Shown one piece after another: positions 32,901 through 40,948 of a DNA stretch of 64,000 bases. Each line of letters opens with the position of its first letter. Positions within the stretch are counted from its first letter, which is position 1. The stretch is from Ectocarpus siliculosus (Eukaryota; Sar; Phaeophyceae; Ectocarpales; Ectocarpaceae): positions 2,652,980-2,716,979 of the forward strand of contig FN649733.1 of the NCBI GenBank assembly GCA_000310025.1, in the 5' to 3' direction. The notes under the pieces were generated by a model that was not told where the DNA came from, ran no database searches, and saw only the letters and a program-made list of their open reading frames with translations. Made by a program: the position numbers and the translations under genes.

Positions 32901-32911
32901 AAACCGTTCAT
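17230..32911 (-). CDS. Carotenoid cleavage oxygenase (RPE65/CCD family), predicted plastid-targeted
   Basis: Non-haem iron enzyme that oxidatively cuts carotenoids to apocarotenoids. Exons on the minus strand: 32584-32911, 20803-20873, 20201-20488, about 19084-19398, 18731-18927, 18318-18438, 17922-18053, 17640-17733, 17230-17369; total about 561 aa, usual for the family. All four iron-binding His contexts are seen: SAHPTTD (about H235), FWHDNTIT (about H283), SSYHIVNG (about H359) and SFHGVF (about H552). Other family marks are KTLEGTLFRNG, HWFDGDGMISK, LYALYEGG and AGEPVFVPSS. The N-terminus has a hydrophobic signal followed by TSAFAGG, resembling the bipartite plastid signal of stramenopiles. 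The donor of exon 4 is ambiguous (19084 or 19069, both in frame). Introns 1 and 5 appear to use GC donors. Intron 1 is 11,710 nt and full of mobile elements, yet the reading frame is intact. Substrate cannot be told from sequence. Confidence 0.9.
20874..21971. other. Proximal part of the giant CCD intron, no element recognised
   Basis: About 1.1 kb between the second CCD exon and the first LTR. It is AT-richer than the exons and contains short homopolymer runs. No domain, TIR or tRNA-like box was recognised. The 250 bases just before the LTR show a hyphenated palindrome near 21867-21886, of unknown meaning. Confidence 0.4.
21972..22297 (+). repeat. 5' LTR of copy 1
   Basis: Starts TGTGGAGGACAC and ends AGTGTCCTCA, so the ends are imperfect inverted repeats with TG...CA termini. 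It matches 25207-25532 throughout and 30131-30456 with one difference noticed. It contains a small perfect hairpin, GAGAGTC-TTC-GACTCTC. Confidence 0.92.
22299..22308 (+). other. Putative primer-binding site remnant
   Basis: TGGCGTCGA starts one base after the 5' LTR, where gypsy elements carry a site complementary to a tRNA 3' end (TGG pairs with CCA). Only about ten bases remain before homology to the integrase region of copy 2 begins, so the matching tRNA cannot be named. Confidence 0.45.
22309..23295 (+). CDS. Integrase (zinc finger and catalytic core) of retrotransposon copy 1
   Basis: Part of a Pol polyprotein. Seen in order: HHCC zinc finger (HAYHDH ... CQECQAC), then the rve core with Asp in SVDLVEY, Asp in HSDQGPEF and Glu in SVSERVH, i.e. 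the D,D-35-E layout. There is no true start; the frame is open from the deletion junction, so this is a fragment rather than an independent gene. The zero frame runs into KKNKLL and ends at a stop at 23295, while homology continues in the -1 frame from the A9C run at about 23229-23238. Confidence 0.88.
   Translation: MRDGLLFKSYLPGYLRKRSTFSDQLVLPYALTGLVLHAYHDHVLSGRHLASRPTYEKIRQKYWWPTMNRDVRTWCQECQACQRRKTAHNRNKLPTGHVPVQRPFERISVDLVEYKVESVSAAGARCKHVLSMMDHLTRFTVLTPIPNKSAITVAQAIIDRIISIFGSPELLHSDQGPEFENSVVHQLQRILNYKKTRTTPYRPQGNSVSERVHATMHAMLAMHSSMNRDNWASLLPFVQLAYNTSFSSTMHETPFFLMFGRKPRLPVDIILGIPHVGTTANTEEFSKTQENLQVAFELARRNLSERTKKNKLLRTLNCALSLCLNLMI
23240..24065 (+). CDS. GPY/F module and chromodomain-like C-terminus of integrase, -1 frame
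   Basis: Continues the integrase in the -1 frame. WRGPYVI is the GPY/F module of chromoviral integrases. A later segment (YVVDKVVSHKSG ... YRLRLRGYGP ... CQEMISAYR) has the layout of a chromodomain, which in this family steers integration to certain chromatin. The end is very basic (GKRKRKQ, KKRRRRLL, SKRKRTRARK), possibly a nuclear localisation or nucleic-acid-binding tail. Stop at 24063-24065. It would be made only by frameshifting at the A-run or if the run is misread in the assembly. Confidence 0.8.
24268..24910 (+). repeat. Array of nine stem-loop tandem repeats in the 3' region of copy 1
   Basis: Nine units of about 65 bp. Each holds AACTTG, then GAGGGTCACCTC (an inner GAGG/CCTC hairpin with a GTCA loop), then CAAGTT, so the outer arms pair around the inner hairpin. 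Unit 9 reads AGACTCG ... CGAGTCT, with both arms changed together. The array follows the last stop codon and precedes the polypurine tract. Copy 2 has six units. Confidence 0.9.
25193..25206 (+). other. Polypurine tract of copy 1
   Basis: AGAGGGGGGGGTGA lies directly before the TGTGG start of the 3' LTR, the position of the plus-strand primer in LTR elements. The same tract precedes the LTR of copy 2 (30117-30130). Confidence 0.85.
25207..25532 (+). repeat. 3' LTR of copy 1
   Basis: 326 bp, apparently identical to the 5' LTR at 21972. It is followed by GTTATGTA and unrelated sequence rather than by a primer-binding site, so it is the end of copy 1 and not the start of copy 2. Confidence 0.92.
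25621..25954 (-). mobile_element. tRNA-derived SINE, copy A
   Basis: Read on the minus strand, the head (25954 downwards) is tRNA-like: GTCGCCCCGGTGGTCTAGTG with a box A-like TGGTCTAGTGGG, and box B GATTCGAGTCC about 50 bases later. A unique body of about 250 bp follows, ending in an A-run (T-run at 25621 on the plus strand). A second copy at 33895-34252 matches over its whole length with scattered differences. Together this is the layout of a Pol III-transcribed SINE. Confidence 0.82.
26931..27736 (+). pseudogene. RNase H and integrase N-terminal part of copy 2, ended by a nonsense codon
   Basis: The frame gives QHWRPYLWGRHFEVVTDHAA and LTRWAIALQSFDF, then HKPGKLHVVPDTLSRL, typical of the gypsy RNase H end, then a linker and the integrase zinc finger (CQECQACQRRK). 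It stops at a TGA where copy 1 has TTA (Leu). The first part of RNase H is missing. Confidence 0.85.
27737..28444 (+). pseudogene. Integrase catalytic core of copy 2
   Basis: Same D,D-35-E core as in copy 1 (HSDQGPEF, SVSERVH), cut off upstream by the TGA at 27734. It ends through the same A9C run (28378-28387) and stop as copy 1, so the -1 shift position is shared. Confidence 0.85.
28448..29218 (+). pseudogene. GPY/F and chromodomain-like C-terminus of copy 2
   Basis: Matches 23296-24065 of copy 1. The 4-bp duplication near 28470 puts the start of this region out of frame with the remainder, so even a -1 shift at the A-run would not join them. The basic C-terminal motifs and stop are the same as in copy 1. 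Confidence 0.83.
29425..29835 (+). repeat. Array of six stem-loop tandem repeats in copy 2
   Basis: Six units of the same 65-bp type as at 24268-24910. The first unit has a damaged arm (ATTTA against CAAGTT). The last unit again has the paired change AGACTCG/CGAGTCT. The difference of three units from copy 1 shows that the array expands or contracts. Confidence 0.88.
30131..30456 (+). repeat. 3' LTR of copy 2
   Basis: 326 bp, TG...CA ends, one difference noticed from the LTRs of copy 1 (CAAATCACG for CACATCACG). Preceded by the polypurine tract and followed by TTGTCTTCACATT, the inner part of another repeat family. Confidence 0.92.
30457..30636 (+). repeat. Dispersed repeat family B, copy 1
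   Basis: Starts TTGTCTTCACATT and runs about 180 bp. It matches 33104-33258 with many substitutions and small indels. It contains ACGGGGTCGATTCCCGT, which looks like a tRNA T-arm (5-bp stem, 7-base loop), so a SINE origin is possible, but no box A was found. It abuts the LTR of copy 2 exactly. Confidence 0.6.
30687..30775 (+). repeat. A/G-rich low-complexity tract
   Basis: About 90 bases made almost only of A and G with AAAAAG-like units, in the CCD intron. As transcribed with that gene (minus strand) it would be a pyrimidine tract. Confidence 0.8.
31606..31824. mobile_element. MITE family M, copy 1 (intact, long TIRs)
   Basis: A 219-bp element whose two ends are inverted repeats of about 54 bp, from CGTATATGACACAAGATA at the left to its complement at 31822, running inward to AAAGCTCGATT. 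Both outer ends read TA. It has no coding capacity. Family members at 47834, 51507, 51800 and 33648 share the end TACCGTRNRTGACACAAGAT. TA ends point to Tc1/mariner-type mobilisation (inference). Confidence 0.85.
31825..32583. other. Distal part of the giant CCD intron
   Basis: About 760 bp between the MITE and the first CCD exon. No domain or repeat was recognised. It ends at the splice donor GCAAGT of CCD exon 1 (32583 downwards). Confidence 0.4.
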
Positions 32912-33067
32912 GGCGTCCGGGATGTCGAGTGAGGGTGGGTCTCACCGCAGTTGGTAGAACGCGTCAAGTAGTAGCATCAAGTCCCTCCGCGTGTGGATGC
33001 CTCCTGGAATGAGGGGGGATAGGGGGACAGGGTAATTTTTCCAACTAACTACGAATGAAGCAGCAGC
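32912..33067. promoter_or_regulatory. Upstream region of the CCD gene
   Basis: Sequence directly before the CCD start codon (ATG at 32909-32911 on the minus strand). Promoter and 5' UTR are expected here. No specific motif was identified. Confidence 0.35.
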
Positions 33068-33069
33068 AG

Positions 33070-33106
<37 letters not shown>

Positions 33107-33258
33107 CTTCACATTAAAAACCGTTCCGATCTCTCTCTACCCAGTACCTTCGTATGTCCGTACTGATCCAACACTCGACGCGGTCGATTCCCGTGGTCCC
33201 TAAAAGGTACACTCAAATAAAACTGTCCGCAAGTCAATAGAAATCAACGAGAGATATT
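33068..33258 (+). repeat. Dispersed repeat family B, copy 2, headed by (TTG)n
   Basis: A (TTG)n run of about 12 units (33069-33105) passes directly into TCTTCACATT and the same 150-bp sequence as at 30457-30636, including a T-arm-like GCGGTCGATTCCCGT. It shows what an uninterrupted family B copy looks like. Confidence 0.6.
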
Positions 33259-33647
33259 CAGCAGTAGTTGCCCCCGATAAGCTTCCCGAGGACGGTGCAC
33301 GGAGAGCCGAGAAGCTCAGCGAGGAGGACTGAATCCACAGCGATCCTTCACAGAACCGTGTGTCAGGTGTGTGACTATACATTGGCAGTACCTTTGGGGT
33401 GCAATCGTGCAAAAGTCCACTCTTGCGGGCCATCTCAAATAATGGTCTGGCCTTCAATAGTCATCATGTTGAACTCGGCGAGTGCACGGCGCTCCACGAT
33501 AGAGCAACCTCTTCCCTCCTGCGTGAGGGGGAAGCCTTGGCATGAGAGGTCCGCGCTTGAGGACCTGAACTGTGACGGTAGAGGTGAAAGAATTGTCACA
33601 GCAGTCCAGAACGCGCGTGTTGCTCCAACTGCTGCTGTGGAGTGCAT

Positions 33648-33706
33648 CATCGAGCTTTGAAAATCTCAGCCCAGGGGGTGTGGTATCTTGTGTCACGTAC
33701 GGCAAT
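33648..33706. mobile_element. MITE family M, solo right end
   Basis: ATCGAGCTTTGAAAATC then GGGGGTGTGGTATCTTGTG and TCACGTACGG match the right arm of the MITE at 31606. The left arm is absent. Confidence 0.65.
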
Positions 33707-33894
33707 CATGACCCACAGTCAGCTGATCATGACCCATGCGGAGTGTGTGAGTCGTGCGTAAACACATACCAATGGTAAGTTAGACAATTAGCTGGTGGAT
33801 GGCGGTATAGCCAGCTGGTACGGTTTCTAGAGTTTGCCTCTCGAGCGCTTGCCCCGTAGGCCTGTGGCGGGAATGTACGCATAGCAGAACGTAC

Positions 33895-34252
33895 TTTTTT
33901 TTTTCTCCCATCATTGGACTCTGTCGTCTGCCCCTCTGGCCCCCATCCTCCACTTCTACTAGCTAGACGACCCAACCGGGGTCACATAGGAGCGAAGGGT
34001 TGGACCCCCTCCTGCGGTTCCTGCCTGAGATATTTTTATCGCGAGAAGGGTACAGCAATCCCTTCCCTCGCGACTTACGAAGTCGATCGAGTCTAGTTTA
34101 CTGACAACCAACGAGCTTTCTTTGCAGCGCGTCGCTTCCAACTTAGACCAGGGTTTATTTAGTGAGAAAAATAACTCACTTTGCCGGGACTCGAACCCAT
34201 GACTTGGCCCTTAGTAGGCTGCGAGGGTACCCACTAGACCACCGGGGCGACC
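33895..34252 (-). mobile_element. tRNA-derived SINE, copy B
   Basis: Full-length second copy of the SINE at 25621-25954, same strand. Minus-strand head has TGGTCTAGTGGGT and a clean box B, GGTTCGAGTCC. The tail is an A-run of ten or more (T-run at 33895 on plus). It differs from copy A by small indels, so the two are older insertions than the LTR elements. Confidence 0.84.
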
Positions 34253-34995
34253 TGTAGGGCCCTGAATAACGCCGTTGTGCCCAGCGAATCGACCGGCACT
34301 ACGCAGGGCCACCGGCGCTAGTCAACCGGCGTTATTGACGCCCATGGTGGCGCGCCAAGTCTTCGCGGAGGATTAATGAAGGAGACTTGCACAGAAAAAC
34401 AACAGCTACAGTGGCGGTCGGTTCTGTACCCTTGCCCCAAGCTTGCCCGGACAAAGAATAATATTTAACAACAACAGTCGTTGACGCATGGTTCAGTGGA
34501 GGTAGTACCGCCGCCCCCCGATCTTTAAGGGACCACCAGGGGAGGGGGGTGCAAGCGTTTCACACGTCTTCAAGCGTCCCTCATTAACCAACGATAATCA
34601 GCAAATGCACGTAAGGCGGGAATTATAGTTATGACTGAGACCGACGGACCGTGCGACCAGACCAGAATTCGGTAGGCGCGTGTCGTGCATGCAACACACG
34701 AAACGAGTGCGGGTGCGTGAGGGGCGGAGGTACATGCAACTCGTCGAAACGTGTGACTACAAGCAGATAATCTCAAACGCAAAAACCTTGTCCTGCTCCC
34801 CCCTTTCCGCACCCCGTTGACCGTCCCCTTAGTCATTCACACACAAAGTTAAAATCCAAACGTTTATTTGCCTGTGAGTCACACGGATAAAAACGAACAT
34901 GTACCACTCATATATCTTCGTACTCTACTCCCAATCAGGTGAGTTCCTCATCAAATCATCAATCCTTCCCCCACTCTCACGTGACGTTTGTTGAC

Positions 34996-36043
34996 TACCG
35001 TAATAGTCGGAGAGTTGGCACCGGCGGGAGAGACGGCACCGGTCGGAGAGATGGCACCGGGGTGCGATAAAAAGCCGATAAATGAACATTTAATTCGATT
35101 TCTCCTCCTATACTATTCTTCGTCCGTGGGAACGTTGGTTTGTTTCGGCTCTTCCTGTTATCCCAATCCTAACTTGCTTGTGAGACAAGCAAGCCCGACA
35201 TCGGGAGAAGGGATTCGCTTGCTCGTTTAAAGAATAAATAAATACACGCACAGAAAGTTTACGCACCGGGGTCGGTGAGATCGCACCGGGTGTGATCTCT
35301 CCGACCCCCAAATCCAAGATTGAGCTCCTTTTCAGCTGCCGGAATGAGGTACATGTGCGTACCTTTTACACGTGGGGACGGTGTCAGCGGAGCACCACTC
35401 CTTTACGTACTATTGGATGGTCGCGGTTCACGCGGGATGCCAGTTGTTTTCATTTTTTAATTGGTATCGAAGTTGCCAACCGTACACTCAACCAAACACA
35501 CAACGTACATGCCGCACCCAACCCAACCGTACACAACCCGAAACTATTGTACTGCTGCGAAGCTGAAGGAGCTGCTGCAGCAGCATCAGCAGCACCAGCA
35601 CCAGCACCAACAGTACTGCCACTGGTCTGTGAGGAAGCAGTACCTGCACCCTCTGACATGGCATCGTCTAATTTTTTTTTATTTGCGCTATTTCGCCGCT
35701 TTTTTCGGGGTATGTGTATTTCGCTGCCTTGTTCCCGGCGCAGATATGCGTATGTGTGCAGAAGACCGTGTGCATGCGTGGGTACCTACACTGGTGATGG
35801 CAGCGGGGTGCGTGCATACAACACCTGTACCTATGTGTATTTTATCGGGGATCGCACCAGTCGGAGAGATCGCACCGGGGTGCCTTGGAAATTCTAAACG
35901 AAATGATTTCATTGCATTTCCGCACCGGGGTCGGAGAAATGGCACCGGTCGGAGAGATGGCACCGGGGTGCGAAAAAAGAATCGAGGAAAAAACATTTAA
36001 AAAAACGATCGCACCCGGTGCCAACTCTCCCACTATTACGGTA
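34996..36043. mobile_element. 1.05-kb non-coding DNA transposon with TACCGTAATAG termini
   Basis: Left end TACCGTAATAGT followed by CGGAGAGTTGGCACCGG; the right end (36010-36043) is the inverse complement over about 28 bp with one mismatch. Several inner copies of GGAGAGATGGCACCGGGG lie near both ends, some inverted. Outer TA on both sides suggests a TA target duplication. No transposase ORF is present, so it is non-autonomous. It sits between the CCD and EF-hand genes. Confidence 0.8.
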
Positions 36044-36339
36044 ATTGGAACTACACGGTTTTACTACTGTCCCCCTCCTCCCCCCTCCTCCCCCCCCCCA
36101 CACTTGGCCATCCAAGACGCGCCCGTACACGTCACTCGACAACTCGGCAGGGAGTTTTCCGACAACGGAAGCACCTTCGAGGGCAAGGGTCGGCGGCGGG
36201 CGGGAACAACGAAACAAACGGAATACAGCAGGTGTCATTCAATCCTGGTCGCCGGGTTAATAACACAAACGCGCGTGCGACGCTCAGGCACCCGTTTTTA
36301 GCCATCGAAAGACAACGGGGCTCCGGAGTTGCCTCGCCA

Positions 36340-39300
36340 CTAGGAGTTCTCGACCGCGGGGTCGGTTATCAACGTGATCCTCCTCGTGGAGAAGGCGTCA
36401 TCGCCGCGGTAGCTGGCGTTCAACTTGCCCTGTGCGCTCTCCCTAGCCTCCACCTGCACGGCCGCGCGTGGGACAACAAAACCACTCCGTGTGAACCGAA
36501 AAGCACTTGGTTCACTACATGACTTGGATCCCGTTCGAGGCGTGAGAAGGAGCAGATGCGACCATGTCATATCGCATCGTGAGTTGCGCGGCTCGGCGAT
36601 AAAAGGAGGAGACACACGTTAATATCCCCGCTGGTGTCGTGAGCATCATCCAGACAACAAGTATACAACGTGTCCGACGCCACAAACGTGCCCACGTCTC
36701 GCGGCGGTCGCTAGGAGGGAGGAGGTACGCACGCCGCCTACGGCGGCGACCAAGCGATGGCAGGGGGCACAACCTGTCGTGCGGGGGGAGAAGGGGGGGG
36801 GGAGGTTGACTAACACCGTATGAATCCCGTCCAGCGGTTTCCTGCTCTTCTTTGTCCCCTAATCTTCTCACCTTGCGCATGAAATACATCTGGTTCCTCG
36901 AGCCGTCGTGCCGACGTCTCTCCAGCCAGCCGGGATCGCGGGGGTCGCGGGTGAAGTCGTTCCACGCGGTGGTGTCGAACTTGTCGCTGTAGAAGTTGTG
37001 CCGCGTCAGCGACTTCGGCTTGAGCGTCACGCATTCCCTGATCGCGGGTGGCATCATCATCGTCATGTTGTGGCATTTGATTCTTGTCGTTCAAGCACGC
37101 TCCTTATAGGTTTCATTGCTAAGGCTAGGCCTTCCGTAGAAAAAATACCACCGTCGTTTGTACCTCCACAGTCTTGCCTTTCTCAGATGAAGGGGTCACA
37201 CCCCAGAATTTTACGGTGAAGCGTTAATGTTTGATGCCAATGGCGTTCCTGTTGGATGTTTCGACAATGTTGTTTTGGCGTCGACGAGGGAGGTTGCTTG
37301 GTCGATACACACGCTGACGAAAGGCGAAGGGCAAGTCCATACTGGAGCGTGCGAGGGGCGAGAGTCTGCCAGGAGCGGGGTTTTGAAAGGGACAATAACT
37401 CGATGGTACACTTTACAGACGGAGCAGGGATGGTATTTGATGCCAGGACAACAACAACACAATGGCAATAACTAGCAGTTGCGAAGGTGTACCGATTCTG
37501 GTAAAAGTCAATCGACGGATACCCTGCGAATCGGGTCCTCCTTAACACTCTCCACCCACAGAATTTACCCTCAACTGGGAACCTCTTGTGGCCAGGACGG
37601 GTAATTCGATGGAAGTGTCACAAGGTTCTTTATAGGATCGATTCCAAGAGGTGTTCTCAGGACTGACACAAATTGTGTCCATGGGAAAATGTCCAAGTCA
37701 GGAGAAAAAACGTGCACCCAAGGAGATTCGAACCAGTATCCAGCTGACGCCATATGCGAAGGTGTACCGATTCTGGTAAAAGTCAATCGACGGATACCCT
37801 GCGAATCGGGTCCTTCTTAACACTCTCCACCCACCAAATCTGTTGTGATATCACGCGCGGGTTCATATCCCGTCGCTGACGCCATATGCGAAGGTGTACC
37901 GATTCTGGTAAAAGTCAATCGACGGATACCCTGCGAATCGGGTCCTCCTTAACACAGTAGCGAGCGCATCAAGGACACCACTAGCACCCACAAAACCCTT
38001 ACCTTACGCCATCCGAGCCATGATTGACGAAGTTTTTCTCCTTCTCGCGGAGCCCGCCGATGATCTTCTTGAAACCGCGGCTGCGAGAAATGTCTTCCAC
38101 GTTTGCCGCTATCGACTGCGCGGCGGGACGGACAAAGAGGGAAAACATGAAAAAAAAACGTGGAACTAAATGAACGCGCACACACCCTTTAAGAAGCGTT
38201 TTCCGATTATGACCGAAGTTGGGCAGTATGGTAGATTAATTTGGATTGGTCAGTATGGTCGACGCTAACGATGCGCGCATACAGAGCGAGGACGACTTCC
38301 CCACGAAACGCCTCCCTCCCTAACTCTCTTCGGTAGGACCAAGACCTGTGTGTCCTGTTTTCCTAACCTTTAATCCTCCCCTCCCTCCCGTCTCCCCCCC
38401 CTCCGGCGATGTTTGCCATCGGGGTTGAGTTTTGGTCGCTTGGTAACGACGTTGTAATACAAGCCGCCCCCCCCGGTGTTGGTCATCGGGGTTGGGTTTT
38501 CGTCGCTTGGCAGCGATGTTGTAAAACAAGCCGATCACTTCGTGAGCTCAGCAACCAGGTAACCCCTTCTTTTTTATTGTCTTTGTTTTTGTTTTTTGCG
38601 GTAACCATGAATGGTGGTCGAGTAGATTATGTTGTGCGGGGTCGAGAACCCTCACTCCGCGCAAATGGGATAATCGCACGTTGTGTTAAATTGATTGGTC
38701 AAGCACCCTCGAGGCAGGTACACAGCACTTATAACTGTCTCTGGAACTGAAAGGACCAGAAAATAAATTAAGTCGTACGCAGCTGTCATCCGTACGCAAG
38801 GAAGTAAGCACAAGATGCCGAACACCCTTAGCAGGATGCAGCGCACCCTTCATGCGACTCCCCGAATACCTCACGGAGCTTCGCGCTGGGTGATGTGAGA
38901 GCTTGATCCGGTGAAAAACCGGCGTGCTCCGTCCCGGCTTTGTAGGGATGCGAGGTCAATGGTCTAACGACTACGGCATGCACGACTATGAGTACACCCT
39001 CCCTCCCGCCCCTAACGGTCTGGACCGTTTTTGTTCCGCACCTTTTGCGCAAGTCCCTGTCCGTAGAGATGCAAGTCGTGCTTGTGGTTGTCGAGGAATA
39101 CTTCTGTCATGATGCGACGTCCGACGACCTTCTCTGCCTCGTCCAACACGCCGTCCCCGTTAACGTCGAAGCGCTAGAGTGACGAAGGAGTTTTGGCGGT
39201 TGATTAGACGCCACCGAGTAGATTAGACGCCAGCGAGTATCCATCATCGGAGAGGAGGGGGCTTTGCGTGTCTTGGGGAAGCCTTGTTTAACCCCTTAGG

Positions 39301-40948
39301 TGAGTTGAGTGAAAAGTGTGAAAAAAGGCTTGTACTGGAGAGGGAAAAGAGTGTACAACACCAGTGGTCGGCGCGGTCGTGCGTGCGAAAGGTTTGATTT
39401 GCGAGAGGCCACATCGTAGAGTTGCTCGCTGCGCGTGGAAGGTTTGCGGTGTCTCAAGAGCTATGTGTTTGCAACGAAAGACAGCAACGCAGCCAGGGGT
39501 CCCCAGAAGACGTGTGCGAGCTCGAATTCATCACACGTAGCGCTCACGGAACAAATCACACCATCCACGCCCCTCCCTCCCTTGCCTGACGCACTCGTTC
39601 TCCTGCCCCACCGTGTTTTCGACAAAGTTCAATATTCTCTCCCACGCAGAAATCTACGTACGTTGTTGATGAACGTGGGTGAGATCGCTGGTGACAGAGT
39701 GCGTTACGTTGAGTTCCTTTCGCTGCACCGTGCCACAGAGCTTTCACGAGTTTTTTTGGGTCGGCTCGGGGAATGGTCGGGGTGCCCTTGCTCAGGAGTC
39801 AGAATAGGGTTTCAAGACTGAACAATGTGCAATACTAGAAATTCTCACTCGCGATGGGGCCAAGCACACTCCCAGCCTTCTTGAAACATTCCTATTGTGA
39901 TGTCTGAGACCTCCCTTTGCTCCAATCCCCCACCCCCCCGGCTCCGTCTCGAAAGGGACGCGTGGTCAATGGTCAAATGACTACGGCAAGCAACAAATGA
40001 GTACGCCCCCCCCCCCCCGGGTCGCGCCCTCTTTGTATCTAGGAAAATGTTACGACCTGCTATGTTCTAGCTGATGCTTTCCACGGACCGACGTTTCATA
40101 CTAGCTCTGACCTTCGCGAGGGCGTAATCCTCCTGGCTGACCACTCCGTCTCCGTCGATGTCGTACGAAGGATGGGGGATGTTTTGCGCCTTGATGAGCG
40201 CTCGGAAGTCGCTCTGCGTGGCGACCTGGGGGATATTGTTTACCTGGGGCGTATAAACAAGCGCCGCGGGCGCAAAACGTCAACATTGCTGTATGTGCAC
40301 TCGTTTGAGAAGCGATTCGAGGCCATTCTTCCACATCAGTCAAAACGGTGAAATATTTCCAGGCCCCCGTCGATTCCTGGATTGATCTATACCGGTGGAA
40401 ATATCATAGAAAAGGAGGTCTAAACAAACGGCTGCGTGTGTCAGAGGGGACAAAGCGCCGCACATTGCTTCGCTAGTGGCCATACCATGCCCGCTTACCA
40501 CCTACAGATTCCTCTCTCCCTCCGTTTTATCCAACGAACCTTTTAAGCAGACGACGTAGACCATCCAAGAGGTGGTTGTTCCAAACGAAGATCTCCTACT
40601 GGATAATCAAAACTACCTGCTGGTAGCTCAATCAAGGAAACAACACCGCAGCATTTCATCCCACCACCATTCAATAGTCAAAACCATCCATCGGATCCTC
40701 TTTAGTGGTGCAGCAGCAGCGCGAACCATCCCCTTCTCCCCATTCCTTATCCGCGATGACCCCGACCCACCTCCGGGTCAAGCATGAGGGTACGCAATGG
40801 CACTGTTCTGGAACCTTTGGATCTCGCAAACCAGCTCATGTCACTACCATCGTCTTCCCCGTTGCCGCCGCCGCCGCCTTTGACCGATGACAGGATCGTG
40901 GACGCTTCTGCTGTCGAAGAGGTTGACCCTCCTCCCGATGTTTTCCCC
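36340..40948 (-). CDS. EF-hand calcium-binding protein of unknown function (3' part well supported)
   Basis: Exons on minus: 40771-40948, 40112-40243, 39042-39173, 38003-38115, 36872-37082, 36340-36522, with every phase agreeing. Two EF-hand loops lie on adjacent exons: DIDGDGVVSQED and DVNGDGVLDEAE, both with the Asp, Gly and final acidic residues needed to bind Ca2+. After them come RGFKKIIGGLREKEKNF and RHNFYSDKFDTTAWNDF and a C-terminus ending DPAVENS. The upstream exon is Gly/Ser-rich. I do not recognise the family; the layout (EF-hand pair plus conserved basic tail, no membrane segment) suggests a cytosolic calcium-responsive or cytoskeletal protein, which is speculation. The 5' end is unresolved and may include exons near 42.5-43.2 kb. 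Confidence 0.75.
37481..37957 (+). repeat. Three copies of a 75-bp module within an EF-hand gene intron
   Basis: GCGAAGGTGTACCGATTCTG and the following 55 bases, ending GGGTCCTCCTTAACAC, occur at 37483, 37756 and 37889 almost unchanged. The spacers differ in length. Tiny tRNA-like B-box fragments (GATTCGAACC at about 37724) lie between them. The module is of unknown type. Confidence 0.75.
38408..38537 (+). repeat. Tandem pair of about 58-bp repeats
   Basis: GCCATCGGGGTTGAGTTTTG ... ACAAGCCG and GTCATCGGGGTTGGGTTTTC ... ACAAGCCG repeat with a dozen differences, separated by a C-run. They lie in an intron of the EF-hand gene. Confidence 0.65.

Noticed and set aside
36515-37066. One uninterrupted minus-strand ORF of 183 codons
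   Set aside because: The part below 36872 is intron-like (Pro/Arg-rich). A GTGAGA donor and an acceptor at 36523 give a better C-terminus in phase.
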